Assembly (NCBI GenBank): GCA_947259685.1
Contig: CAMYNC010000088.1
Span: forward strand, 1 to 15,759
From: an uncultured Desulfuromonadales bacterium
Lineage (GTDB): Bacteria; Desulfobacterota; Desulfuromonadia; Desulfuromonadales; Geopsychrobacteraceae
Direction: 5' to 3'
Length of the DNA: 15,759 bases
Shown here: positions 1-7,924 of the stretch, one piece after another
How the letters are laid out: each line of letters starts with the position of its first letter
Position numbering within the stretch: the stretch's first letter is position 1
The notes under the pieces: generated by a model
Seen by the model: the letters and a program-made list of their open reading frames with translations, nothing else
What the model was told of the DNA's origin: nothing
Databases searched by the model: none
Made by a program: the position numbers and the translations under genes

Positions 1-191
1 TCGAATCGGTGGTCTTCGCCATGGGCGCCGGGCTCGGTTTCACCCTGGCGATGGTGCTGTTCGCCGGTTTGCGCGAACGCACCGATCTCTGCCCGGTGCC
101 GAAGAGCTTTCAAGGCACCGCCCTGGCCCTGATTACCGCCGGCCTGCTCTCGCTGGCCTTTATGGGTTTTGCCGGGCTGGTCAAAGGTTAA
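1..191 (+). CDS. rnfA: RnfA, electron transport complex membrane subunit (3' part only)
   Basis: This is the C-terminal 62 or so residues of RnfA; the gene begins left of the window and is read in the frame starting at base 3. RnfA is a polytopic inner-membrane subunit of the Rnf complex. Together with RnfE it forms the core through which electrons cross the membrane. The visible part shows the conserved family end: [19 protein letters not shown], then a short hydrophilic loop with VPKSFQG, then a last hydrophobic helix [19 protein letters not shown] and the stop at 189-191. One cysteine sits in the loop (TDLCPVP). rnfB follows after 19 bases, so the two are cotranscribed. The family match is strong; only the left end is unknown. 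Confidence 0.93.
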   Translation, partial: ESVVFAMGAGLGFTLAMVLFAGLRERTDLCPVPKSFQGTALALITAGLLSLAFMGFAGLVKG

Positions 192-210
192 TCTTTTTTC
201 GGAGTAATAG

Positions 211-1059
211 ATGCTTGCAGCAGTCTTAAGTATTGGTGGCATCGGCCTGGTTGCGGCAGCGGCCCTAGGGGTTGCCGCCAAAAAGTTTGCGGTCGAAGTC
301 GATCCGCGGGAGCTGGCGATCTTAGAGGTTCTGCCCGGCGTCAACTGTGGTGCCTGTGGTTTTCCAGGCTGTTCCGGCTACGCCAAAGGGGTCGCCGATG
401 GCGACCTTCCTGCCAATCTCTGCCCTCCCGGTGGTGCCGACACCGCCGTCAAGATCGCTCAAATCATGGGCGTCGAAGCGATTGCCGCTGACCCGCTGGT
501 CGCCGTGGTGCTCTGCCAGGGGGACAACCAGAAAGCCAGCAATAAATTTCGCTATCTCGGCCTGGAAGACTGCAACGCCGCACAGAAGATCGCCGACGGC
601 CCCAAGACCTGTCCCGGCGGTTGTTTGGGATTGGGCAGCTGCGAGCGCGCCTGTCCCTTCGGCGCCATCGAGATGACCAGCGAAGGCCTGGCGGTGATCA
701 GCCGCGAAAAGTGTACCGGTTGCACCAAGTGCATCGCCGTCTGCCCGCGCCAGGTGATCAAGATGCTGCCGCTTGACGCCATTACTCACGTGCTCTGCAA
801 CAGTCACGACAAGGGTGCGGTAGTGCGTAAATACTGTCAGATCGGCTGTATCGGCTGCAACATTTGCAAAAAGACCGCTCCCGAAGCCTACAGCATCGAG
901 AATTTCCTCGCCCATGTCGAATACGCGCATCACCAAGAGGCTGAGGCGGCGATTGAAAAATGCCCAACCAAATGTATCCGTGATTTCAGCACCGGCTATC
1001 CACAGGGGAGCAGCTTTCCCCCGCCGACCGTCCCGGTCCAGCGTGACGACGCCGCCTGA
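211..1059 (+). CDS. rnfB: RnfB, iron-sulfur subunit of the Rnf complex (long form)
   Basis: A 282-residue ferredoxin-like subunit, held in the membrane by one N-terminal helix (residues about 3-23), that takes or gives electrons to soluble ferredoxin and passes them on within the Rnf complex. The first Fe-S cluster motif is C46-x2-C49-x4-C54-x16-C71 (GVNCGACGFPGC). Further cysteines follow at C134, C138, C144 and C148 (CPGGC...CERACPFGAI), then a classic set C168-x2-C171-x2-C174-x3-C178-P, and a last set C209, C213, C216, C219 with C251-P and C255. There are 21 cysteines in all, enough for several [4Fe-4S] clusters. It is much longer than the roughly 190-residue enterobacterial RsxB and like the long RnfB of many anaerobes. 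The start is fixed by GGAG at 201-204 and by the membrane helix beginning at once. rnfC follows after 16 bases. Confidence 0.95.
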   Translation: MLAAVLSIGGIGLVAAAALGVAAKKFAVEVDPRELAILEVLPGVNCGACGFPGCSGYAKGVADGDLPANLCPPGGADTAVKIAQIMGVEAIAADPLVAVVLCQGDNQKASNKFRYLGLEDCNAAQKIADGPKTCPGGCLGLGSCERACPFGAIEMTSEGLAVISREKCTGCTKCIAVCPRQVIKMLPLDAITHVLCNSHDKGAVVRKYCQIGCIGCNICKKTAPEAYSIENFLAHVEYAHHQEAEAAIEKCPTKCIRDFSTGYPQGSSFPPPTVPVQRDDAA

Positions 1060-1075
1060 GAGGATTTAAGCGACA

Positions 1076-2392
1076 ATGAGCCAGAAGACTTTTGCCGGCG
1101 GCTTGCATCCCCCGGACAGTAAACACTACTCTGCCCATAAAGCGATCGAGCCTTGCCCGCTGGCGGAAGAGCTGATTATCCCCGCTGCCCAGCATATTGG
1201 CGCTCCGGCCGATATCTGCGTTGCCGTCGGTGAGCTGGTAAAAAAAGGCCAGCTGATTGCGAATCCGAAAGGATTTGTTTCGGTACCGATCCATGCTTCG
1301 ACCTCTGGCGAGGTTATCGCTGTTGAGCCACGGCTACATCCGACCGGCCGTGCCTTGCCGGCAGTGGTGATCAAGCCGGACGGTGCCGATCAGTGGGATG
1401 AAAACATCAAAGGTCAGGATCCGCAGCAGCTGGATGCCGCGACCCTCAAGGATTTGATCCGCGATGCCGGCATCGTCGGCATGGGCGGCGCGACCTTCCC
1501 GGCCCACGTCAAGCTCTCGCCGCCGGAAGGCAAGCAGATCGACACCCTGATCCTCAACGGCGTCGAATGCGAGCCGTTTCTGACCGCCGACCACCGCTTG
1601 ATGCTGGAACAGAGCGAACGGATCATCGACGGCATCAACATTCTGCGCAAAGTGCTCGGCATCGGAACAGCGATCATCGGCATCGAGGTCAACAAGCCGG
1701 ACGCCATCGAGCAGCTTAGCAGAGAATGCGCCGCCCACAACATCCAGGTGCAACCGCTCAAAGTTCAGTATCCGCAAGGCGCCGAAAAACAATTGATCGA
1801 TGCTTGCACCGGCCGGCAGGTGCCCTCTGGCGGATTGCCGATGGACTGCGGTGTGGTGGTGCAGAATGTCGGCACCTGCGCGGCGATCAGCGATGCCATC
1901 CGCCTTGGACGGCCGCTGGTTGAGCGGATTGCCACGATCACCGGACCGGGCATCAAAGAGCCGAAAAACCTGCTGATCGCCATCGGCACCCCGCTGACCC
2001 ACCTGGTGGAGTTCTGCGGTGGTCTCAATGGTGAGCCGACCAAAATTATTATGGGCGGGCCGATGATGGGCCAGACCCAATTGTCCCTCGAGGCACCGGC
2101 AATCCGCGGCACCTCGGGCCTGTTGATTTTCCGCGCCGAAGATATCGACCTGAAACCGGCCGGTCCCTGCATCCGCTGTGGCCGCTGCATCAGCGTCTGC
2201 CCGATCCACCTGCAGCCGACCACCATCGCCGGCTATGCCCGCCTGGAGATGATCGACGAAGCGGAAGACTATCACGCCCTCGATTGTATCGAATGCGGCT
2301 GCTGTACCTATATCTGCCCGGCGACCCTGCCGCTGGTGCAATCGATCCGCCACATAAAAGGCGGCATCATGGCCAAGAGAAGGAAGCTCTGA
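1076..2392 (+). CDS. rnfC: RnfC, NADH-binding iron-sulfur subunit of the Rnf complex
   Basis: A 438-residue peripheral subunit that exchanges electrons with NAD(H). Family features: N-terminal RnfC barrel-sandwich domain (from about residue 5, FAGGLHPPDSK), then the nucleotide/FMN-binding Rossmann-like domain with GMGGATFPAHVKL at 135-147 and NGVECEPFLTADHR at 161-174. The SLBB-like region follows, then two [4Fe-4S] motifs near the C-terminus: C365-x2-C368-x2-C371-x3-C375-P and C404-x2-C407-x2-C410-x3-C414-P. The second motif has an extra cysteine (C409). There is no long alanine/lysine-rich tail such as enterobacterial RsxC carries, so this is the compact form. An SD-like GAGAGGA lies at 1058-1064. 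The stop at 2390-2392 is one base before the rnfD start, which suggests translational coupling. Confidence 0.95.
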   Translation: MSQKTFAGGLHPPDSKHYSAHKAIEPCPLAEELIIPAAQHIGAPADICVAVGELVKKGQLIANPKGFVSVPIHASTSGEVIAVEPRLHPTGRALPAVVIKPDGADQWDENIKGQDPQQLDAATLKDLIRDAGIVGMGGATFPAHVKLSPPEGKQIDTLILNGVECEPFLTADHRLMLEQSERIIDGINILRKVLGIGTAIIGIEVNKPDAIEQLSRECAAHNIQVQPLKVQYPQGAEKQLIDACTGRQVPSGGLPMDCGVVVQNVGTCAAISDAIRLGRPLVERIATITGPGIKEPKNLLIAIGTPLTHLVEFCGGLNGEPTKIIMGGPMMGQTQLSLEAPAIRGTSGLLIFRAEDIDLKPAGPCIRCGRCISVCPIHLQPTTIAGYARLEMIDEAEDYHALDCIECGCCTYICPATLPLVQSIRHIKGGIMAKRRKL

Positions 2393-2393
2393 C

Positions 2394-3383
2394 GTGGACA
2401 ATCAGCTTTATCTGTCATCTTCGCCCCATATCCACAGTGGCGAAACCACCGACAAGGTGATGCGCCTGGTGATTTATGCCCTGCTGCCTGCCACCCTGCT
2501 GTCGGTCTATTTTTTCGGCCTGCCGGCGTTAAGCGTGCTGCTGATCTGTACCCTCGGCTGTGTCGTTTTCGAAGCATTGGCCTGCAAACTGATGCAGCGC
2601 CCGCAGACCATCGCTGACGGCAGCGCGGCGCTGACCGGCATCCTGCTGGCTCTGAACCTGCCACCTTCGACCCCCTGGTGGATCTCGCTGCTCGGCGCAG
2701 CGGTTGCCATTCTGATCGGTAAGCAGGTTTATGGTGGCCTTGGCTACAATCCATTTAACCCGGCGCTGGTCGCCCGGGTGGTGCTGCTGATCTCGTTTCC
2801 GGTACAAATGACCACCTGGACCGCCCCGGCCCCCCTGGGCTCGGGCATCGACGCGGTCACCGCCGCCACCCCCCTAGGCGAAATGAAAACCGCAGTGATG
2901 CTGACCGGCAAACTGCCGGAAATGGCCACCAGCGGCTTCTTCGATTATTTCACCGGCAACATGACTGGCTGCATGGGCGAAGTTTCAGCCATCGCGCTGC
3001 TGCTCGGCGGACTGTTCATGCTCTACAAAAAGATCATCACCTGGCATACTCCGGTCAGCTACCTCGGTACGGTCGTGGTGATCGGTGGGATCTTTTGGGC
3101 GATCGACCCGAGCAAATACCCTAGCCCTCTGTTTCACCTGATTACCGGCGGTTTGATGCTCGGCGCTTTCTACATGGCGACCGACATGGTCAGTTCACCG
3201 GTCACCCAGAAAGGGATGCTGATTTTCGGCTTTGGCTGTGGCCTGCTGACGGTGCTGATCCGCCTGTTCGGCGGCTATCCGGAAGGGGTCTCCTTCGCCA
3301 TCCTGCTGATGAACGCCTGTACCCCCCTGATCGATCGCTACACCCGCCCGAAGATTTACGGGCAGGTCGAGCAAAAAGCTTAA
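2394..3383 (+). CDS. rnfD: RnfD, flavin-carrying membrane subunit of the Rnf complex
   Basis: A 329-residue polytopic inner-membrane subunit, homologous to NqrB. It carries a covalently bound FMN and is part of the electron and ion path. I take the GTG at 2394 as the start because the N-terminal SSSPHIHSGETTDKVM is a conserved RnfD beginning, and AAGGA at 2380-2384 is well placed; starting at the ATG at 2461 would remove it. Eight or more hydrophobic segments are visible (for example about 25-42, 44-62, 95-112, 197-211, 221-236, 246-262, 274-292 and 298-312). The FMN-accepting threonine should be T159 in DAVTAATPLGEMKT (residues 153-166), where the usual glycine of the (S/T)GAT motif is alanine. 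Conserved GNMTGCMGEVSA, ATDMVSSPVT and YPEGVSFAILLMN are present. rnfG follows after 16 bases. Confidence 0.94.
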   Translation: MDNQLYLSSSPHIHSGETTDKVMRLVIYALLPATLLSVYFFGLPALSVLLICTLGCVVFEALACKLMQRPQTIADGSAALTGILLALNLPPSTPWWISLLGAAVAILIGKQVYGGLGYNPFNPALVARVVLLISFPVQMTTWTAPAPLGSGIDAVTAATPLGEMKTAVMLTGKLPEMATSGFFDYFTGNMTGCMGEVSAIALLLGGLFMLYKKIITWHTPVSYLGTVVVIGGIFWAIDPSKYPSPLFHLITGGLMLGAFYMATDMVSSPVTQKGMLIFGFGCGLLTVLIRLFGGYPEGVSFAILLMNACTPLIDRYTRPKIYGQVEQKA

Positions 3384-3399
3384 GGCGCAAGGAAGAATT

Positions 3400-4005
3400 A
3401 TGCTGAAAGATATGAGTCGCCTGCTGATCGCCCTGACCCTGATCGCTTCCTGCGCCGGTTTTTTGCTGTCGCTGGTGGAAAGCGCCACCCGCGAACCGAT
3501 CAAAGAACAGCGCCGCCTGCAGATGTTAAAGGCCCTAAGCGCCGTGCTGCCGGAATTCGATAACAGCCCCGACACCGACATCGTCACCCTGGAGAACGGA
3601 GTCGACAAAAAGGGCAGACCGATACAGGTGACCTTCTACCGCGCCCGTAAAGAACAGCAGCTGGTCGGCACCGCCTTCAAGGTGGTTGCTCCCGACGGCT
3701 ACAGCGGCAACATCGAAGTGATGGTCGGCGTTATTCCGGACCAGCAGGTCAACGCCATCGAGATCCTTTCTCACGCTGAAACACCCGGTCTGGGGGATAA
3801 AATCACCCAGAGCAGCTACAAGGATGGCTTCAAAGGCAAGAGTCTGGATAACGCAGACTGGCGGGTGAAAAAGGATGGCGGAGAGTTCGAGCAGATCACC
3901 GGCGCCACCATCTCCCCACGAGCGATCGTCGGCGCAGTGAAGAAGGGGCTGGAGTTTTATCGCGAGAACAAACTGAAAATTCTGGCCGAGGGAGGTCAGT
4001 CATGA
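3400..4005 (+). CDS. rnfG: RnfG, periplasmic flavoprotein subunit of the Rnf complex
   Basis: A 201-residue subunit with one N-terminal membrane anchor (about residues 7-26, LLIALTLIASCAGFLLSLVE) and an FMN-binding domain on the outer side of the membrane. It is homologous to NqrC. The covalent FMN motif is clear: QITGATISPRAIV with TGAT at 167-170, so T170 is the expected flavinylated residue. Upstream the family pattern GYSGNIEVMVGV (100-111) and HAETPGLGDKI (125-135) is intact. AAGGAA at 3389-3394 lies five bases before the ATG. The stop codon overlaps the rnfE start by four bases (ATGA, 4002-4005), so the two genes should be translationally coupled. Flavin attachment would need an ApbE-type transferase, which is not encoded in this window. 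Confidence 0.95.
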   Translation: MLKDMSRLLIALTLIASCAGFLLSLVESATREPIKEQRRLQMLKALSAVLPEFDNSPDTDIVTLENGVDKKGRPIQVTFYRARKEQQLVGTAFKVVAPDGYSGNIEVMVGVIPDQQVNAIEILSHAETPGLGDKITQSSYKDGFKGKSLDNADWRVKKDGGEFEQITGATISPRAIVGAVKKGLEFYRENKLKILAEGGQS

Positions 4006-4595
4006 GTTTAACCAAAGAATTTACCCGGGGCATCTGGAAAGAGAATGCGGTCTTCAAGCTGCTGCTGGGGATGTGTCCGCTGCTGGCGGTCACCACCAGC
4101 GCCGAAAACGGCCTGGGGATGGGGGCAGCATCGACCTTCGTGCTGGTCTGCTCGAATATCGTCGTCGCCTCGCTGCGGAAGCTGATCCCATCCAAAGTGC
4201 GGATCCCGGCCTTTATCATCATCATCGCCACTTTCGTCACCGTGGTGCAGCTGTGCATGGAGGCCTGGGTTTACGGTCTCTACCAGTCGCTCGGCATCTT
4301 TATTCCGCTGATCGTTGTCAACTGCCTGATTCTCGGCCGGGCCGAAGCCTTCGCCTCCAAACGTCCGGTGGCCGATGCCGCAGTTGATGGACTGGGCATG
4401 GGTCTCGGCTTCACCCTGGCACTGTTTATCCTCGGCGCAGTCCGTGAGATCTTCGGTGCCGGCGAACTGCTCGGCTTTACCCTGTTCGGTGCCGGTTATC
4501 AGCCGATTATTCTGATGATCCTGCCACCGGGTGCGTTTATCTCTCTGGGGCTGCTGCTGGCGCTGATGAACAAATTCGAGGCAGGGAAAAGCTGA
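4002..4595 (+). CDS. rnfE: RnfE, membrane subunit of the Rnf complex
   Basis: A 197-residue polytopic membrane protein, homologous to RnfA and NqrD, and the last gene of the operon. The family signature LLGMCPLLAVTTSAENGLGMG is present near residues 21-41. C25 and C108 (VVNCLILGRAEAF) are the two conserved membrane cysteines which, with the matching pair in RnfA, are thought to hold an iron centre in the middle of the membrane. About six hydrophobic helices can be seen, with the inverted-topology repeat partner being RnfA. The start overlaps the end of rnfG by four bases. After the stop there is a short CAACC/GGTTG dyad (4601-4613), then a strong hairpin terminator 60 bases on, so the operon ends here. 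Confidence 0.95.
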   Translation: MSLTKEFTRGIWKENAVFKLLLGMCPLLAVTTSAENGLGMGAASTFVLVCSNIVVASLRKLIPSKVRIPAFIIIIATFVTVVQLCMEAWVYGLYQSLGIFIPLIVVNCLILGRAEAFASKRPVADAAVDGLGMGLGFTLALFILGAVREIFGAGELLGFTLFGAGYQPIILMILPPGAFISLGLLLALMNKFEAGKS

Positions 4596-4654
4596 ACTCA
4601 CAACCATCGGTTGCTGAAGCTATTCCCCCAGCTCTTATAAACACCTGTTTCAAG

Positions 4655-4694
4655 TAAAGCCCTCCACAAATGAGAATGTGGAGGGCTTTATTGC
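4655..4694 (+). terminator. Rho-independent-type terminator of the rnf operon
   Basis: A perfect 14-bp stem: TAAAGCCCTCCACA (4655-4668) pairs with TGTGGAGGGCTTTA (4677-4690) around an 8-base loop. It is followed by TTGCTTTCTC, a moderately T-rich tail. It lies 60 bases after the rnfE stop and before the next promoter, which fits the end of the rnf transcript. Confidence 0.88.
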
Positions 4695-4819
4695 TTTCTC
4701 CCTTCATCCTAACAACAGCTGCCAAACAAGTCTCAACCTCCGGAATATTTTTCTAAACCTCATAGCCTCTGCTTCAGGACCGACACTTAAGCGGCCGCAA
4801 AATTCTAATTTTTTCGCGC

Positions 4820-4848
4820 TTGTCTTTCAAAAAGAACGCCCCTATGAT
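4820..4848 (+). promoter_or_regulatory. Sigma-70-type promoter for the lipoprotein gene
   Basis: TTGTCT (-35, 4820-4825) and TATGAT (-10, 4843-4848) are separated by exactly 17 bases. An A/T-rich run (AAAATTCTAATTTTTT, about 4799-4814) just upstream could act as an UP element. Transcription would start near 4855 and give a leader of about 45 bases. Found by eye; not tested. Confidence 0.6.
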
Positions 4849-4899
4849 TAGTTTTCTTAAATTTGCAACCACTAACCAAGAGAAACGGGGGTAAGTAAC

Positions 4900-7809
4900 A
4901 TGCGTAATTGGAGTCAATTTCGTCTGCTTTGCATTATTTCTGCCGGAGCACTACTAGCAGCTTGCGGTGGGGGTGGCGGTGGAAGCAGCTCTTCATCGGG
5001 AAGCGGATCGGGGGCATCTCTTTCCGGCGTTGTTGCCGATGGTTATCTGGTCGGTGCTACCGTCTGTTCGGATCGTAATCTTAACAAACAATGTGACCCA
5101 GGCGAACCTTCCGCAGTCACTGAAGCCGGCGGTCGCTATGTCATGACAGGGGACGATCTCGGCAACTATCCTCTCGTAGTTGAGGTTGACGGCTTGACTT
5201 ACGATGAAGATGATCCTAACGAAACCCTCAAACCATACGTCATGACTGCTCCGATCCCTGAAAACCTTGAGGCCGATCAGGTTATCACTCCGATCACCAC
5301 TCTGGTTCAAAACCAGATCGAATCGGATCCCAACCTCGACAAAACTGAAGCAGCAGACCTGGTAAAAACCCAGCTCGGTGTTGCTGCCAACGTTGATCTT
5401 TTTGAGGACTTTGTTGCCCAAGATAGCCAGGAATACGATCTGCTGCACGCAACCGCCCGGGTGATCGCCAACACCATGGCTGATTCTCAGGAACTGATGA
5501 AAACGGCTGCGGAAGATGCAGGACTTAGCTTTGAAGAGGTCAAGGCCGAAATCGTGCAGCTTGTGGTTCAAGATGTCATGGCGCAACTGGAAACCATCGT
5601 TGCCCCGGTCGTAGCGGCTCAAGAAGCTGCTGGCGACGACTTTGATCCAGCAGAGTTCGATATCGAAGAGGTCGAAGTGGAAGCACCTTCGGTTGAAAAC
5701 ATTACTGAGCAGGTCGAAGAGGCTGCGGTAGAAATCGCCGCCGGTTCTTTCCAGTCGATTATCCAGGGGGAAGGTTACCACTGGTTTGACGCTTGGAGTC
5801 GCAAAGACAACAACGGCGACACCGAAGTCGAGCTGGAATACGGTATCGTCACAGATCCAGAAGATGATGGCAATCTGTTTGAAATCAACCATGAATTCGA
5901 CTGGGACACCAGCCAGTGGGTCACTGAAGATAATAATAATGACGCAGAATATCATCTGACCGCCAATGGCTGGATCGAAACCACCGATGGTCCTGAGGGT
6001 GAAACCATAAGCTACCGCAACGATGATAGCGTCTCCGTGACCGATGGTTTAAGCGGTTACACTGAAATTATCCGGATCACCGTAAAAGATATTGCGGGTC
6101 TGCCACTGCGCCCGGTACTGGGTGATTTGGCTGACTTGATGCTGAAGAACACCACTGCCACCTTCAGAGAAGGGGCCCTAGGTTACAAGGCCAGCTTCGC
6201 GACCGAACAAGATCAGTATATCGTCGAAAACTGGATCGACGACCAGGATCCCGACTACGATCATAACCGGCTCAGATATTGGGTCGGAAACACTGAAGTG
6301 CCGGTCACCAGCCTGGCGGAAGCAATGGATATTTATGCTTACGACTCCAACAACCATAACTACATCTGGATCGAAGATGGTGGCCTGCAGTTTGCGGATG
6401 ATGGCGTCCTGAAAGTTTTCGAAAGTAACGGCAACGGCCAAATGGCCCTGGCGGGCACCGGGAGCTACGAAGAGCTCACAGCCCATGGGAAAACCCTGCT
6501 GATGCTGAACATCCCGGTATATCTGCGGGAAGATCCGACTGAAATCAGGTTCCTGACCGAATGGACAGGAAATATTATCAAAACCGGTTTTTACATTCCG
6601 GCTGGGTCGATCGAAATGGATGATGAATTTGGCGGCAACGCGATCGCCTTTGCTGACCTGATGGACAACCTGAACACCAGTGGTGTTTATGCCAAAGGAC
6701 ATGGTGGTACTAGTTTCATCCAAGCCCGCAACTACGAAGACAACAGCAAAGCTTCGGACAGCAAAGCCTACCTCGCCTATGACAATCTGACCGGTGAAGA
6801 CCTCCAGTCCGTCATCTCGCAAGTTGAACTGACCGATGGAACAAGCCTGCTGGGCACGGGAGCTTTATACGAATTTACCTACAACATGCATGATTGCCGT
6901 AGCGGAGACTGTATCGATAAGGGCTCCTTCAACGAGCAATATGCCTGGTTCAATATTCCCGGCGAACTTTCAGCCGGTGACTACTTGATCCAAACCACCC
7001 TGAGCGACTCAACTGTCTTGACCAATTCGTTCAGCTATCCTGGCGATATGCAACTGCCGTTCATCGACAGCTCCACCCGCACCAGCGCTTGGGATAACAA
7101 CGATAACCTGGTTCTGACCTGGTCACTGCCATCCGGGTCAAATTCCGCTGAGATTGATCAGATTCGCGTCAATATCAAAGCTCCACAGTCACAAAACGAC
7201 GAAACACTCATGTTCAAACTAGCAGCAGATGCGACGGCTGTTTCGATTCCGGCAAACCTCCTGGCGGACTTCGGTGTAACACCGGGAAATAATCCCAACA
7301 ATGCCGTCTGGTCGATGCAGACCCGCGCTTACGACGCATCAGGCAAGAATTATGCTCGCGGTGCCTCTGAAAGCATTGTCCTGCCCGGGGGAAACTCAAG
7401 CGTGCAACCAACTCCTCCGCAGCTACTGCCATTTGAAGCCTCAGACTTTAACGATCAAACCGTCTATAATATCTGGCCAGAACCTCAGGGGACGGTCGGT
7501 GCTGGTGGTTGGGATGCTGTCACCATCGCCCTGGCGAGTAACGGAAGCGCAACCGGGCTCGAAGGAGCTATCGACCCTACAGCGACGCCGGATGTCACTG
7601 GTATAACCTGGAGCATCGATTCGGATGGCCGCCTGCACCTAGTGATTCCTGGGCAAAACGATGTCTATTACAGCCTCACTGCCCGGCAAAGCGGGTTTTT
7701 TGAGGCTTGCGTTGGTGAGACAGCCAGCCAGGCTGATTCCTGTAGCAACGAGGAACTCATTTACACCGATCTAAATGCGGCCATTGCACGGGTAGCAGTT
7801 CAACCTTAA
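4900..7809 (+). CDS. Large predicted secreted lipoprotein, function unknown
   Basis: A 969-residue exported protein I cannot name. The N-terminus is a type II signal peptide: charged start, hydrophobic core (LLCIISAGALLAA) and lipobox LAA-C22, followed by a Gly/Ser tether (about 23-40), so the mature protein should be lipid-anchored and reach away from the membrane. Residues about 41-115 look like a small Ig-like/SdrB-like domain (GVVADGYLVGATV, then D58-x-N-x-N-type acidic loop ending DPGE at 66-69), a pattern known from Ca2+-binding B domains. About 118-285 is helical and acidic; 290-720 is beta-type sequence rich in D, N and aromatic residues; about 728-835 resembles an Fn3/Ig-like module (LVLTWSLPSGSN). 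Cysteines come in close pairs (C56/C65, C666/C671, C937/C948), fitting disulfides in an exported protein. It stands alone between its own promoter and terminator, downstream of rnf but not part of that operon. Base composition seems less G+C-rich than its neighbours. Confidence 0.9.
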   Translation: MRNWSQFRLLCIISAGALLAACGGGGGGSSSSSGSGSGASLSGVVADGYLVGATVCSDRNLNKQCDPGEPSAVTEAGGRYVMTGDDLGNYPLVVEVDGLTYDEDDPNETLKPYVMTAPIPENLEADQVITPITTLVQNQIESDPNLDKTEAADLVKTQLGVAANVDLFEDFVAQDSQEYDLLHATARVIANTMADSQELMKTAAEDAGLSFEEVKAEIVQLVVQDVMAQLETIVAPVVAAQEAAGDDFDPAEFDIEEVEVEAPSVENITEQVEEAAVEIAAGSFQSIIQGEGYHWFDAWSRKDNNGDTEVELEYGIVTDPEDDGNLFEINHEFDWDTSQWVTEDNNNDAEYHLTANGWIETTDGPEGETISYRNDDSVSVTDGLSGYTEIIRITVKDIAGLPLRPVLGDLADLMLKNTTATFREGALGYKASFATEQDQYIVENWIDDQDPDYDHNRLRYWVGNTEVPVTSLAEAMDIYAYDSNNHNYIWIEDGGLQFADDGVLKVFESNGNGQMALAGTGSYEELTAHGKTLLMLNIPVYLREDPTEIRFLTEWTGNIIKTGFYIPAGSIEMDDEFGGNAIAFADLMDNLNTSGVYAKGHGGTSFIQARNYEDNSKASDSKAYLAYDNLTGEDLQSVISQVELTDGTSLLGTGALYEFTYNMHDCRSGDCIDKGSFNEQYAWFNIPGELSAGDYLIQTTLSDSTVLTNSFSYPGDMQLPFIDSSTRTSAWDNNDNLVLTWSLPSGSNSAEIDQIRVNIKAPQSQNDETLMFKLAADATAVSIPANLLADFGVTPGNNPNNAVWSMQTRAYDASGKNYARGASESIVLPGGNSSVQPTPPQLLPFEASDFNDQTVYNIWPEPQGTVGAGGWDAVTIALASNGSATGLEGAIDPTATPDVTGITWSIDSDGRLHLVIPGQNDVYYSLTARQSGFFEACVGETASQADSCSNEELIYTDLNAAIARVAVQP

Positions 7810-7839
7810 GTTCAGGTTCTGAATCTAGGGAAATGACAG

Positions 7840-7874
7840 AAAGGCCGGGTGACTTTAATGTCATCCGGCCTTTT
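7840..7874. terminator. Hairpin terminator between convergent genes
   Basis: AAAGGCCGGGTGAC (7840-7853) pairs with GTCATCCGGCCTTT (7860-7873) around the loop TTTAAT, a 14-bp stem with one G-T pair. On the + strand it ends in CCTTTTGTTAATT, a usable T-tract for the lipoprotein gene, whose stop is 31 bases upstream. Read from the - strand it ends in CCTTTCTGTCATTT and could also stop the PrkA/SpoVR operon, whose last stop codon is at 7925-7927. Confidence 0.82.
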
Positions 7875-7924
7875 GTTAATTCAACCAGTTCTCAGGGGAG
7901 ATTATGTTGCTCCGCTCTCCCCCT

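Larger units (their letters stand above)
4596..4899. other. Intergenic region between the rnf operon and the lipoprotein gene
   Basis: 304 bases without a gene. From left to right it holds a short dyad just after rnfE (CAACC at 4601-4605, GGTTG at 4609-4613), the strong hairpin terminator (4655-4694), about 120 bases of moderately A/T-rich sequence in which I recognise nothing, an A/T-rich stretch (4798-4815), the promoter at 4820-4848, and an approximately 45-base leader with a GGGGG ribosome-binding stretch at 4887-4891. I looked for a c-di-GMP riboswitch core, common in this group of bacteria, and did not find one. Confidence 0.8.

Noticed and set aside
1334..2401. 355-codon open frame on the - strand opposite rnfC
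   Set aside because: Shadow of rnfC: rnfC is full-length with all family motifs, and the antisense translation (many H, D, R and A) resembles no protein.
4596..4899. c-di-GMP riboswitch before the lipoprotein gene
   Set aside because: Such riboswitches are common in this bacterial group, but the conserved core sequence and its paired stems are not seen here.
4993..5955. 320-codon open frame on the - strand opposite the lipoprotein gene
   Set aside because: The + frame has a signal peptide, lipobox, promoter and terminator; the - frame has none and looks like a complementary shadow.
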